The translations under genes and the position numbers were made by a program. From Polaromonas sp. (GTDB lineage Bacteria > Pseudomonadota > Gammaproteobacteria > Burkholderiales > Burkholderiaceae_C): 23,964 nt of DNA. The DNA is taken from the NCBI GenBank assembly GCA_026786065.1, contig JAJAYS010000127.1:1-23964 (forward strand), read 5' to 3'. Positions 8,478 to 15,673 of the stretch are shown one piece after another (positions within the stretch are counted from its first letter, which is position 1; the number at the start of each line of letters is the position of its first letter). The notes beneath the pieces are model-generated. The model saw only the letters and a list, made by a program, of their open reading frames with translations, was not told where the DNA came from and searched no databases.

Positions 8478-8729
8478 AGGGATGCCATTACCTACTCCGC
8501 CGCACGCGCCAACCTGGCCAGCACCATGGACCGGCTGTGCAATGACCATGAAGCGCTGATCATTACCCGCAACGGCGAACAGTCGGTAGTGATGCTCTCC
8601 CTGGAGAACTTTCAGGCCCTTGATGAAACGGCTTACCTGCTGCGTAGCCCGGCCAACTTCAAGCGCCTGCTCTCCGCCGTCGCCGAGCTGACCGCTGGTA
8701 GGGGCGTGGAAAAAGCGCTGACAGAGTGA
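8478..8729 (+). pseudogene. YefM/Phd-family antitoxin, start codon lost
   Basis: The frame reads DAITYSAARANLASTMDRL from 8481, then LIITRNGEQSVVMLSLENF, and ends LTE at a TGA (8727-8729). This is a full-length YefM-type antitoxin of about 83 residues, and the homology starts at the very first residues. At the place where ATG is expected (8478-8480) the codon is AGG, although AGGAG at 8466-8470 is at ideal distance. No in-frame ATG, GTG or TTG lies between the upstream stop (8439) and 8526. Translation from the internal ATG at 8526 would give 67 residues without the first strand of the DNA-binding domain. A T-to-G change, or a 2-base insertion at the start, explains the pattern; a sequencing error is the alternative. 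Confidence 0.72.
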
Positions 8730-8860
8730 AGTTGATTTTTGCGGTCGCGGCTTGGAAAGACTACCTGTTCTGACAGAAGCAAGACAGGCAAATGGTCGAG
8801 CGCATCAACAAGCTCATCCTGCAAAACCAGCGCGAAACCTGCTACGGAATTGGCAAGCCC
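8726..8860 (+). pseudogene. YoeB/Txe-family toxin remnant (nonsense codon, C-terminus missing)
   Basis: A GTG at 8726 overlaps the antitoxin stop (GTGA), the usual coupling in yefM-yoeB pairs. The frame reads VKLIFAVAAWKDYLF, then TGA at 8771-8773 where YoeB proteins have a conserved Trp, then QKQDRQMVERINKLIL and GIGKP. Intact YoeB is a ribosome-dependent mRNA endonuclease of 84-90 residues. Here homology stops at about codon 45, so the catalytic C-terminal half is absent and the following frame looks unrelated. The toxin is dead twice over: by the premature stop and by loss of its active site. Confidence 0.72.
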
Positions 8861-8999
8861 GATGTCGGATGTCCACTCGATTCAGCCGTGTTGGGTACGA
8901 CCTGCCTTCCCGCAAAAGTCATAGCGGCCGCTCACCAATTTTCTGGCGATCGATTCGGCTACATCGATACGAGGCAGGGAGTAACCGCCGTCGGTGAGT

Positions 9000-9085
9000 C
9001 GGTAACCTCGGCATGACCGGCACGCAGCAACTGCTGCGGAACAGCCTTGTGCTGTTGCGTGTCCATGTCGCTCAACAGGTTAGGC
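9000..9085 (-). other. Imperfect attC site downstream of the cassette gene
   Basis: On the minus strand it starts with GCCTAAC (9085-9079, fits RYYYAAC) 8 bases after the cassette gene stop, and the far end is GTTACCG (9006-9000), which fits GTTRRRY poorly. The arms pair as TAACCT with AGGTTA, and further in as ACGCA with TGCGT. The centre contains two short perfect hairpins (GCAGCA/TGCTGC and AACAGC/GCTGTT). Size (86 bases) and position are right for an attC; the distal core is degenerate. Confidence 0.45.
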
Positions 9086-9093
9086 ACCCGGCG

Positions 9094-9759
9094 TTACGGT
9101 TGCGCTGTGTTCGGGTTGAAAACTCTCTGCGTGGTGGGCGCCTCCCCCGGGAAGAACACATGCACGCGACGTGTGGTGCCGTCTGGCAGCGGGTGATGTT
9201 TCAGCAGCCAAGTTGTCACGAAATCAGAGACTGACTTTCGTGCCGCTTCAGTGGCGAGTTGCTTGTAACCCGGAGCACGTGCTTCTAGCAAAGGCGAGAG
9301 GGATCGTTCAAGCTTGTCTAAATTCGCGGCCTTGTTGAAACGCGCCCAACCGCTCGTCGTGTGTTTTTCAATCGTGCGAGTATCAAATGCAACGGGCAGT
9401 TGAGGTTTAATCTCGCCCGCCTGGACGATCAGCGACTGTCCGTCAGGTGTGATCGGCCACTCTTTGGTCATTTCAATGTAGAACCGATATACGACTGGTA
9501 CCTGAATCTGCGAGACCGTTGTGCCAAGATCAATCCCAAGCAACTCCTTCGGGGTGGCGAGCTTAAATGCCTCTGTCGCCGTAACCGTCGCTACTTCAAG
9601 GCGGCCACCTGAGGTATGCATTACCAGAGGAACTGACGCGGAGGCCGCCGTGGACTTGTCCGTCGGCCTCTCGTGCGGCCAGAGCCACGCTGACACGACG
9701 ATCACCGCAAGGAGGAGCGCAGCACCTGCGGTAGCTTGCTTTGTTCGGTATGCGAGCAT
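9094..9759 (-). CDS. Hypothetical membrane-anchored protein, integron cassette gene
   Basis: A 221-residue protein that I do not recognise with certainty. It has a short basic N-terminus, one hydrophobic segment at about residues 9-27 (AGAALLLAVIVVSAWLW), then a soluble domain, so it is probably anchored in the inner membrane with the domain outside the cytoplasm. The domain has alternating hydrophobic strands (GGRLEVATVTATEAF, VVYRFYIEM) followed by Ala/Leu-rich helices (LERSLSPLLEAR, YKQLATEAARKSVSDFV). This layout is loosely like DUF4230 proteins, which is only an impression. The ATG at 9759 is chosen over an upstream TTG because GAGGGG lies about 8 bases before it. It is flanked by attC-type sites on both sides, which makes it a captured cassette; lower G+C supports this. 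No promoter was identified. Confidence 0.7.
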   Translation of the reverse strand: MLAYRTKQATAGAALLLAVIVVSAWLWPHERPTDKSTAASASVPLVMHTSGGRLEVATVTATEAFKLATPKELLGIDLGTTVSQIQVPVVYRFYIEMTKEWPITPDGQSLIVQAGEIKPQLPVAFDTRTIEKHTTSGWARFNKAANLDKLERSLSPLLEARAPGYKQLATEAARKSVSDFVTTWLLKHHPLPDGTTRRVHVFFPGEAPTTQRVFNPNTAQP

Positions 9760-9789
9760 CTCAGGACCCCTCAACTGTTGGATTCGGGT

Positions 9790-9867
9790 GTCTAACGTAG
9801 AGCTAACCGGCGGCGCTTTAGCGCCGTCCAGCGAGCGAAGGGAGCGAGGTCGAGCGCCATGTTAGAC
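9790..9867 (-). other. attC recombination site (59-base element type)
   Basis: On the minus strand the site begins with GTCTAAC (9867-9861, RYYYAAC) and ends with GTTAGAC (9796-9790, GTTRRRY); these pair perfectly. Inside, GCTCGACC pairs with GGTTAGC leaving one extra base, like the extrahelical base of attC L boxes, and the centre holds a perfect CGGCGC/GCGCCG hairpin around TAAA. The 78-base length is typical. Orientation agrees with the minus-strand cassette genes: the upstream frame stops 5 bases before it and the next gene starts 31 bases after it. Confidence 0.82.
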
Positions 9868-9872
9868 CGTGG

Positions 9873-10172
9873 CTATATGTTAGCCGCGACAAGGAAAAGA
9901 CAAGCGAAACATGGCGCGCTGTTTGATGGACAAGCCTGGGCAGAAAACGAATCAAGCGACAGTGGATGGCTATGCCGCAAAGGCGTGGCGCGGCTACTTT
10001 CCGAAACGGAAAACAATAAAGAGAGCAATGACAAAGACAGAAAGGCCGATTGCCAGCCAAGATCGGATTGCATTGGGCCGTTGAAGTCTGCGTTCCAACT
10101 CACGGTGCCCGCGCAGGCGATGGCCGATGCCGCGTTCGTCGTTCCAACCGTCAATTCACTCGCAAAGTTCAT
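9873..10172 (-). CDS. Possible cassette ORF, unknown product
   Basis: A 99-codon frame from an ATG at 10172 to a TAG at 9873, whose stop lies 5 bases before the clear attC, as expected of a cassette gene. The product has a hydrophobic stretch in the middle (SAFLSLSLLSLLFSV) and a Ser/Pro/Ala-rich end; no family is recognised and there is no good ribosome binding site. A competing minus-strand frame ends in a better membrane helix (WLAIGLSVFVIALFIVF) about 100 bases earlier but lacks an ATG. The cassette may therefore be frameshifted or non-coding. Position supports a gene here; the sequence itself gives weak support. Confidence 0.3.
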   Translation of the reverse strand: MNFASELTVGTTNAASAIACAGTVSWNADFNGPMQSDLGWQSAFLSLSLLSLLFSVSESSRATPLRHSHPLSLDSFSAQACPSNSAPCFACLFLVAANI

Positions 10173-10229
10173 CGCTGGTTTTTTGGCGAAGATCGTAGGG
10201 GTCTCGTTCGCTGCTAATTTGGGGCCGAG

Positions 10230-10236
10230 GCCTAAC
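10230..10236 (-). other. attC half-site (GTTAGGC core) at the head of the cassette remnant
   Basis: On the minus strand, ACGTTAGGC ends here, matching GTTRRRY and sharing ACGTTAG with the clear attC. A hairpin ACCGCA/TGCGGT lies just upstream at 10247-10264. The partner core should be 60-100 bases upstream; only a poor match (GAGCAAC near 10321) is present. Confidence 0.4.
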
Positions 10237-10739
10237 GTAACGCACACCGCAAAAAACTGCGGTAAATCGAGGTGAAACTCCCTGCAAAAACACGACCCGC
10301 CGCTTGTCCATATTTCTTCGTTGCTCACCTAAAAGTATCGTCAAATCCGGCAAGCGTTTGTCAGTGCAGGTTGCCATTTCCCCCGCCCTTCGCTTCAATT
10401 TTTGGATGCACGCGGGGTACGGCACCGCGCGCTCCAAAGATAAAAATACACGCCGCGATACAGGCGTGGAAACGCCACCCATCCAACCGATCCGTTCGCG
10501 TGGGAAACCTGATGGCAGGTCGGCGGTCGGCGCGGGCCGACTGGCGGCGAATTCGAGAAACGTGCGTTGGCGGACCGTCGCAGACGGTCGTCAGGCCGGG
10601 CTTGATCAGGCTTGACGGGAAACGTGTTGCTATTTAATCAATAGCTGCTTACCCCCGTTTTTATTGGCTAAAAATGATTTTTAACCATTTTTTTGGTGAA
10701 TTGAGGGCTACGAGTTGAGGGTCAGATTCCGATTCTTTC
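10237..10739. other. Gene-poor stretch between cassette remnant and SnoaL-like pseudogene
   Basis: About 500 bases without a convincing gene. It contains hairpins CACGCC/GGCGTG (around 10451-10470) and GACCGTC-GCA-GACGGTC (10573-10589), and the dispersed repeat copy at 10627-10686. Frames on both strands cross the region but have no recognisable protein and cross the attC core, so I do not call them. Confidence 0.45.
10627..10686 (+). repeat. Dispersed intergenic repeat, copy 1
   Basis: Starts TTGCTATTTAATCAATAGCT, continues GCTTAC and later TTTTTATTGGCTAAAAATG. It shares TTGCTAT-N(7-9)-AGCTG(C/T)TTAC and a GGCTA(A/T)A segment with the copies at 12899, 16962 and 23321. The first part can fold (CTATT/AATAG). 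I remember similar elements from Comamonadaceae intergenic regions, which could not be checked here. Confidence 0.6.
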
Positions 10740-11037
10740 TACAAATCAATTCGACCCGTCCCAAGCCTTCTGGAAAGATACGAGTGACGTCCTGATGATC
10801 TATGACGATGTTGCCCACGACTACTCGTCAAAGTAGTTTTGCGTGCAGATCGCGTTCAGAGAATCGGCGCCATGTACAGACATTAATTCCTGCGTGGCCA
10901 GAAGCCAGCAGTTCCCCAACGAGCACAAACTGTTTGGCATCCCCTGCGTAGATCGCAGGCCAGGCGCCAATATTTTTGGCGTTGTAGGCTTCGAACTGGC
11001 GCTGGACCACACACTCGGGTGAAGCCACCTTATGCAT
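10740..11037 (-). pseudogene. SnoaL/NTF2-like (nuclear transport factor 2 fold) protein, decayed
   Basis: From an ATG at 11037 the frame reads VVQRQFEAYNAKNIGAWPAI and LLASGHAGI, then RFSERDLHAKLL and a TGA at 10828. Beyond the TGA, in the same frame, homology continues: VVVGNIVIDHQDVTRIFPEG and GRVELI. These are consecutive parts of a SnoaL-like family protein of roughly 115-120 residues. The TGA replaces what is probably a Ser or Asn codon, and after about 10745 the end of the protein is replaced by unrelated codons up to a stop at 10708. The gene is therefore interrupted by a nonsense codon and 3' truncated. Many such proteins are small isomerases or hydrolases; the original substrate is unknown. 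Confidence 0.7.
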
Positions 11038-11280
11038 CGCGTATTTGCATTGGTGAAGAAGGAAACTGGCGAAATTTGCGCTGCGAAGCGCCGCAACACA
11101 GCGGTGCCGATGCAATCGTGAACATGGAGATCTTTTAAGAGAAACAGATGACGAGACGGGCTGGTGAACCGTGCAACCCGTTGGCTTGTAGCGGGAGCCG
11201 TCCAGATGATTGAGGAGCCACTTCTGTCCCTTGCGTCCGGAGGCGCGCCCAGCAAGCACCGCGACGGCGGCCCGTGCTCC

Positions 11281-11291
11281 TAGAATCTCCC
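11281..11291 (+). promoter_or_regulatory. Candidate -10 box before the glutaredoxin gene
   Basis: TAGAAT at 11281-11286 lies 5 bases before the ATG at 11292 and no Shine-Dalgarno sequence is present, as at pyrF. This suggests a leaderless transcript. A matching -35 is not obvious. Confidence 0.3.
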
Positions 11292-11681
11292 ATGAAATTT
11301 TTTATCCGCCTCTTTTTCCGAACCCTGCGCACCGTCCTCGGCCCGGTCATGCTGCTGAAGGAGGCCATCACCCGGCCGAAAGGCATAACCCGTACGCCGA
11401 CGGCGCAAGCCGCAGCGGACCAGCAGTGTGAATCGCTTGTTCTGTACCACTACAAAACCTGCCCGTTTTGCGCCAGAGTGCGTCAGGAAATGGCGCGCTT
11501 GTCGCTGAACATCAAACGCATCGACGCGCAACATGACGGCGCGGACAGGCAGGCTTTGACCCAACAGGGAGGGCGGTCCAAGGTGCCCTGCCTGAAGATC
11601 ACCGACGCGGCGGGCGCCAGCCAGTGGCTTTATGAGTCGGACAAGATCATTGGCTATTTGCAGGGGCGTTTTGCCCGCTAG
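11292..11681 (+). CDS. Glutaredoxin-like protein with N-terminal membrane segment
   Basis: A 129-residue thioredoxin-fold protein. Residues 1-23 (MKFFIRLFFRTLRTVLGPVM...) form a hydrophobic, basic N-terminal segment that could anchor the protein to the inner membrane. The glutaredoxin domain follows: LVLYHYKTCPFCARVRQEM with the redox motif CPFC (57-60), then SKVPCLKI with the cis-proline (Pro99), and a C-terminal LYESDKIIGYL helix that normally binds glutathione. Proteins of this type reduce disulfides or glutathionylated partners with glutathione. The ATG at 11292 is the best start because an upstream in-frame start (11274) has no support. It is convergent with the zeta toxin gene and stands alone. 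Confidence 0.88.
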   Translation: MKFFIRLFFRTLRTVLGPVMLLKEAITRPKGITRTPTAQAAADQQCESLVLYHYKTCPFCARVRQEMARLSLNIKRIDAQHDGADRQALTQQGGRSKVPCLKITDAAGASQWLYESDKIIGYLQGRFAR

Positions 11682-11739
11682 GGTCGCCAGTGATCTGCGC
11701 AGGTAGCCGTGGCGCACAGAGGCACGTGCGCACAGCGCG

Positions 11740-12345
11740 TCAGGCGCCGGGCAGCATCTCCATCGCCCAATCAGGCATCGCTTCCACCAGCGCGGTGGTC
11801 TTGCCTTTTTCACACACTGCCACCAGTACCTGCGCGCCTTGCTCGACTTCGGCGGCGTCGTAGATGAACGCCAGATCGGCCATGCGCACGGCCTTTTTCA
11901 AGTTTGCCATCGTGCGTGGGTAGCGCTCCAGAATGCGCGCCGCTGGTACGTTGTGGCCGCCCTCGCGCACGCGCTGTCTGACGCGGGCGAGCAGGCGTCG
12001 CGGGTCGTCGAGCGACACGACATGGAGCACTACGTCCAAGTCCATAGCCTGGGCTTGCGCGATGAGCGCCAGTTTTGATTCGTGCGAAAAAACGGTTTCG
12101 CTGACGAACCCGGCCTTTGCATTGAGCAGCGCTTCACGCCGGCTGTCGGCCCAATTGCGCGCGGCTTCCGAGCGTTTCTGCAAATCGGCGATGTGCCGCA
12201 GATGACTTTGCTCGTATAGATCGGCGTTGACGAATTCGAGGTGGCTGCTGATGCTGCCGCTGGCGACCAGGGCCTGGTAGAGCGTTGATTTACCGGCGCC
12301 GTTGGGACCGGCCAGAAGGTGAAAAATCGGCTTGGTGGCGCTCAA
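11740..12345 (-). CDS. Zeta-type toxin (P-loop kinase)
   Basis: A 201-residue zeta toxin family protein. Zeta toxins phosphorylate UDP-N-acetylglucosamine and so block cell-wall synthesis. Visible are the Walker A motif GPNGAGKST (13-21), the FVNADLYEQ segment (Asp42, position of the catalytic Asp in zeta), SETVFSHESKL (substrate-binding part), and a lid-like region DDPRRLLARVRQRVREGGHNVP containing Arg residues. The only plausible start is a TTG at 12345 that overlaps the antitoxin stop by 4 bases (TTGA), so translation is probably coupled and weak. It is transcribed behind its antitoxin. All key residues appear present, so it is probably active. Confidence 0.88.
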   Translation of the reverse strand: MSATKPIFHLLAGPNGAGKSTLYQALVASGSISSHLEFVNADLYEQSHLRHIADLQKRSEAARNWADSRREALLNAKAGFVSETVFSHESKLALIAQAQAMDLDVVLHVVSLDDPRRLLARVRQRVREGGHNVPAARILERYPRTMANLKKAVRMADLAFIYDAAEVEQGAQVLVAVCEKGKTTALVEAMPDWAMEMLPGA

Positions 12346-12719
12346 GCAGCTTTGCGCCGCTCAGCTTTGTGGCGGTTGCCTGAGACGATGCTGCGGATGT
12401 GCGTTTGCAGGCTGCCGTCGGCGTTCGCGGCCAACATGCGGCGCTTCACGGCTTCCAGGGAATCAGGGGCTGCATCGACAGGCGCGGCTTCCAGCTTCAT
12501 GCGCGCCTCGCGGGCTTCACGGGCACCTGCTTCATAACGTTCAATCGCCTCGCGCGCCTCTTGTGCAGTCAGCCCCGCATGCTCAACTATGCGACCCAGC
12601 GTGACCCAGTATTCGATCTGCCCGGCAGCCGAGCGGCGCAGCGGCTGGGCGGCGTCCCGGGCTTGCTGGACCAAGAATTCCGGCAACTTGACGGAGGAAA
12701 AACTTTTTGCGGGGGTCAT
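12342..12719 (-). CDS. ParD-like antitoxin of the zeta toxin
   Basis: A 125-residue protein of the ParD-like antitoxin type. The N-terminus SFSSVKLPEFLVQQARDAA...RRSAAGQIEYWVTLGRIVE looks like a ribbon-helix-helix DNA-binding domain, and the C-terminal part is charged and helical (YEAGAREAREARMKLEAA), as expected for a toxin-binding tail. The ATG at 12719 has AAAGGAG six bases upstream; an adjacent TTG at 12722 is less likely. It is the first gene of the operon and overlaps the toxin by 4 bases. The strong palindrome just upstream is a natural place for it to repress its own operon. It differs from the epsilon antitoxin of the classical zeta systems. Confidence 0.8.
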   Translation of the reverse strand: MTPAKSFSSVKLPEFLVQQARDAAQPLRRSAAGQIEYWVTLGRIVEHAGLTAQEAREAIERYEAGAREAREARMKLEAAPVDAAPDSLEAVKRRMLAANADGSLQTHIRSIVSGNRHKAERRKAA

Positions 12720-12728
12720 CAAAGGCTC

Positions 12729-12755
12729 CTTTATGGCGCATTTTGCGCCATAAAG
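12729..12755. promoter_or_regulatory. Perfect 11-base palindrome, putative operator of the zeta toxin-antitoxin operon
   Basis: CTTTATGGCGC (12729-12739) and GCGCCATAAAG (12745-12755) flank ATTTT. The arm nearest the gene overlaps the antitoxin Shine-Dalgarno (12726-12732). It could act as a protein-binding operator, or as an mRNA hairpin that hides the ribosome binding site, or both. Confidence 0.65.
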
Positions 12756-12898
12756 CGCTGCCCGACAAGATGCAGGGAGCGGATTTGGCGAACCCGACGG
12801 ACAGCGGACCCTCGGCGCGGATCAGGCTTTGGCGCTGGCGACGCGCAGCGCGGGTGCGCGTCCGCTGGCAGCTTGTGTAGCTGCGAGGGATTTCCTGG

Positions 12899-12957
12899 TT
12901 GCTATCATTTAAATAGCTGTTTACGCAAGCAATGCATGGCGAAAACTGTTATTTTGT
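12899..12957 (+). repeat. Dispersed intergenic repeat, copy 2
   Basis: Begins TTGCTATCATTTAAATAGCT, then GTTTACGC. GCTAT and ATAGC can pair. Alignment by eye to copy 1 is good over the first 30 bases and weak afterwards. Confidence 0.55.
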
Positions 12958-13083
12958 TCGTATTTTCTGCACCTTGTCATGGTGCGGCGCTTGCCGGCCT
13001 CGCGGTGTTTCCACCTCAAAAAGTCAACAGCCCCCGACCCGTTTTGCGCCCAGTGCGGGGCGGCCTTGGGCGCACTGCGCGCC

Positions 13084-13089
13084 TACAAT
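13084..13089 (+). promoter_or_regulatory. Candidate -10 box of maeB
   Basis: TACAAT, 65 bases before the maeB ATG, just after the overlapping inverted repeats at 13045-13077. A well spaced -35 was not found; the nearest TTG hexamer (13066) is only 12 bases away. Confidence 0.3.
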
Positions 13090-13153
13090 CGCAGCCCCTA
13101 AGCGATACAAACAATAAGGCCGCAACCGGCCTCTTTGCTGGAGACATTCAAGC

Positions 13154-15487
13154 ATGCTGATCCCCCTCGCCGCGACGCCCGCAACGTCCACCAATTCGCG
13201 CGAAGAAAAGCGCGCCGAACTGCGCAGCGCCGCGCTCGAATACCACGAATTCCCGACCCCCGGCAAGCTGCAGATCGCCGCCACCAAGCAGCTGACCAAC
13301 CAGCGCGATCTGGCGCTGGCTTACTCGCCCGGTGTCGCCGCCCCCTGCGAAGAAATCGTCCGCGACCCGAACACCGCATTCAAATACACCGCGCGAGGCA
13401 ATCTGGTCGGCGTCATTACCAACGGCACTGCGGTGCTCGGCCTGGGCGACATCGGCCCGCTGGCAGCCAAGCCGGTGATGGAAGGCAAAGCGGTGCTGTT
13501 CAAGAAGTTTGCCGGGGTCGATGTGTTCGACATCGAGATCAACGAGAAAGACCCGGTCAAGCTGGTTGAGATCATTGCCGCGCTGGAGCCGACCTTCGGC
13601 GCAATCAACCTTGAAGACATCAAGGCGCCGGACTGCTTTTTCATCGAGCGCGAACTGCGCAAGCGCATGAACATTCCGGTGTTTCACGACGACCAGCACG
13701 GCACCGCGATCACCGTTGGGGCGGCGATGCTCAATGCGCTGAAGGTGGTTGGCAAGCAGCCCGGTGAGGTCAAACTGGTGACCTCGGGCGCGGGCGCTGC
13801 GGCGCTGTCTTGCCTGGAGCTGCTGCTCAAGCTCGGCTTTGATCGCAAGAATATCTTCGTCACCGATCTGGCCGGCGTGGTTTACAAGGGCCGCACCGAG
13901 CTGATGGACGAGGACAAGATCCAGTTCGCGCAGCCCACCGCCGCGCGCACGCTGGCTGAAGTGATCCAAGGCGCCGACGTGTTTCTGGGCCTGTCGGCCG
14001 GCGGTGTGCTCAAGCCCGACATGGTGCGCAAGATGGCGGCCCGGCCGGTCATTTTTGCGCTGGCCAACCCGAACCCCGAAATCAGCCCCGACGAGGTCAA
14101 GGCGGTGCGCGACGACGCCATCATGGCCACTGGCCGCACCGACTTTCCGAACCAGGTCAACAACGTCCTGTGCTTTCCGTATATCTTTCGCGGTGCGCTC
14201 GACGCCGGGGCTTCGACCATTACGGTCGAGATGGAGATCGCGGCGGTTCACGCGATTGCCGAGCTGGCCCAAGCCGAGCAAAGTGAAGTCGTGGCGCTGG
14301 CCTATGTCGGCGAAAAGCTCGCCTTCGGCCCCGACTACCTGATCCCGAAACCCTTCGACCCGCGGCTGATGATCAAGATAGCGCCGGCCGTGGCAAAGGC
14401 GGCGGCAGACAGCGGCGTGGCGCTGCGGCCAATCACCGATTTCGACGCCTATCGCGAACGGCTTCAAAGTTTTGTCTATGCGTCGGGCACGATGATGAAG
14501 CCGATCTTCAGTGCGGCCAAACTTGCCGAACGCAAGCGTATCGCCTATGCAGAAGGTGAAGAGGAACGCGTGCTGCGCGCCTGCCAGATCGTCGTTGACG
14601 AAGCACTGGCCCGACCGACGCTGATCGGCCGGCCGACCATCATTGCCCAGCGCATCGAGAAATTCGGCCTGCGGCTGCGCGAAGGTCTCGACTACGACGT
14701 CGTCAACGTCGAGCAGGACCACCGCTATCGCGATTTCTGGCAGACCTACCAGGGCCTGATGGCGCGCCGCGGCGTGACGGTCCAGGTCGCCAAAATCGAA
14801 ATGCGCCGCCGGCTGACGCTGATCGCCGGCATGCTGCTGCGCAAGGGCGATGTCGATGGCCTGATCTGCGGCACCTGGGGCAACACCGCCCACCACCTCG
14901 ACTATCTGGACCAGGTCATCGGCAAGCGCAAAGGCGTCAACACCTACGCCTGCAAGAACGGCCTGCTGCTGCCCGGGCGCCAGGTTTTCCTGCTCGACAC
15001 CCACGTCAACTACGACCCGACCGCCGAGCAGCTCGCCGAGATCACCGTGATGGCCGCCGAAGAAATGGTGCGTTTTGGCATCAAACCGAAGGTCGCGCTG
15101 CTGTCGCATTCAAACTACGGCTCGTCTAACCAGCCCAGCGCCGTCAAAATGCGCGGCGTGCTGGCGTTGTTGAAAGACGTTGCCCCCTGGCTCGAAGTGG
15201 ACGGCGAAATGCATGGCGACGCGGCACTCGATGCCACCGCGCGCGGCCTGCTGATGCCCAACAGCAGCCTGACCGGCGAGGCCAATTTGCTGGTGTTCCC
15301 GAACATCGACGCAGCAAACATCTCTTACAACCTGCTCAAGACCGCCGCCGGCGGCAACATCGCGATTGGCCCGGTGTTGCTGGGAGCCAACCAACCGGTG
15401 CACATCCTGACGGCCACCGCGACCGTGCGGCGCATCGTCAACATGACCGCCTTGACGGTCGCCGACGCAAACGCTGACAGGCCGTAA
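13154..15487 (+). CDS. maeB: NADP-dependent malic enzyme with C-terminal phosphotransacetylase-like domain
   Basis: A 777-residue two-domain protein of the MaeB type. The N-terminal half (to about residue 430) is malic enzyme, converting malate to pyruvate and CO2 with NADP. It shows the [11 protein letters not shown] and [11 protein letters not shown] blocks, [20 protein letters not shown] with the catalytic Lys, [10 protein letters not shown] (about 176-185) for metal binding, and [10 protein letters not shown] (about 211-220) as dinucleotide-binding loop. The C-terminal half (about 450-777) is a phosphotransacetylase-like domain with [27 protein letters not shown] (about 648) and [18 protein letters not shown]. 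In MaeB proteins this domain is mainly regulatory (acetyl-CoA response) and does not necessarily catalyse. The length is normal. GGAG precedes the ATG by about 10 bases. Confidence 0.96.
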   Translation: MLIPLAATPATSTNSREEKRAELRSAALEYHEFPTPGKLQIAATKQLTNQRDLALAYSPGVAAPCEEIVRDPNTAFKYTARGNLVGVITNGTAVLGLGDIGPLAAKPVMEGKAVLFKKFAGVDVFDIEINEKDPVKLVEIIAALEPTFGAINLEDIKAPDCFFIERELRKRMNIPVFHDDQHGTAITVGAAMLNALKVVGKQPGEVKLVTSGAGAAALSCLELLLKLGFDRKNIFVTDLAGVVYKGRTELMDEDKIQFAQPTAARTLAEVIQGADVFLGLSAGGVLKPDMVRKMAARPVIFALANPNPEISPDEVKAVRDDAIMATGRTDFPNQVNNVLCFPYIFRGALDAGASTITVEMEIAAVHAIAELAQAEQSEVVALAYVGEKLAFGPDYLIPKPFDPRLMIKIAPAVAKAAADSGVALRPITDFDAYRERLQSFVYASGTMMKPIFSAAKLAERKRIAYAEGEEERVLRACQIVVDEALARPTLIGRPTIIAQRIEKFGLRLREGLDYDVVNVEQDHRYRDFWQTYQGLMARRGVTVQVAKIEMRRRLTLIAGMLLRKGDVDGLICGTWGNTAHHLDYLDQVIGKRKGVNTYACKNGLLLPGRQVFLLDTHVNYDPTAEQLAEITVMAAEEMVRFGIKPKVALLSHSNYGSSNQPSAVKMRGVLALLKDVAPWLEVDGEMHGDAALDATARGLLMPNSSLTGEANLLVFPNIDAANISYNLLKTAAGGNIAIGPVLLGANQPVHILTATATVRRIVNMTALTVADANADRP

Positions 15488-15597
15488 TTGCAAAGAGAGT
15501 TTGCGCTAACTTGTCCGCGCAGATTTGCATGAAGGGATGCCCAAATTTTCAGCAGGGTCTTGCGTTAGTGAGCCAAACGCGGCACACTAGAAGACTT

Positions 15598-15621
15598 GAT
15601 TTCGAGGGTTAACCCGAAATC
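15598..15621. repeat. Interrupted palindrome in the ribonuclease leader
   Basis: GATTTCGAGGGTTAACCCGA continuing AATC: GATTTCG..GGGTT pairs with AACCCGAAATC except for a 2-base bulge. It lies about 55 bases before the ribonuclease start and could be an operator or a leader hairpin. A second short pair GTTCC/GGAAC follows near 15632. Confidence 0.4.
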
Positions 15622-15673
15622 GCCGTCGTTGGTTCCGGAGCGGAACAAAGCTTGTTCCACAGGAAATTGTCAA

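Larger units (their letters stand above)
9000..10236 (-). mobile_element. Integron cassette array remnant (CALIN-like: attC sites without integrase)
   Basis: Two reading frames and attC-type sites are arranged on the minus strand in cassette order. A GTTRRRY core (10230-10236) is followed by a frame ending at 9873. The clear attC follows at 9867-9790, then the gene 9759-9094, whose stop is 8 bases before a GCCTAAC core at 9085-9079 that opens an imperfect attC. This tight gene-then-attC spacing is typical of gene cassettes. The G+C content in a hand-counted sample (9361-9420) is about 48 percent, clearly below the neighbouring core genes. No intI gene is in the window. Known: such clusters are called CALINs. 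Inferred: the array is a relic next to a broken toxin-antitoxin locus. Confidence 0.65.
12756..13153. other. Intergenic region upstream of maeB
   Basis: About 400 bases without a gene. It contains the dispersed repeat copy 2 (12899-12957), an inverted repeat TGCGCCCA/TGGGCGCA (13045-13074) that overlaps a second pair CAGTGC/GCACTG, a TACAAT box at 13084-13089 that may be the maeB -10, and a hairpin AGGCCG-CAAC-CGGCCT at 13117-13132. GGAG near 13141 is the likely maeB ribosome binding site. Confidence 0.5.

Noticed and set aside
9859..10275. Plus-strand frame of 138 codons starting inside the attC
   Set aside because: Starts in one attC core and runs through another, opposite to the orientation indicated by the attC structure.
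10156..10482. Minus-strand frame of 108 codons upstream of the cassette remnant
   Set aside because: It runs through the attC core at 10230-10236 and overlaps the better placed cassette frame; product not recognisable.
13148..15109. Open frame of 653 codons on the minus strand opposite maeB
   Set aside because: Shadow of the maeB reading frame; no family resemblance.
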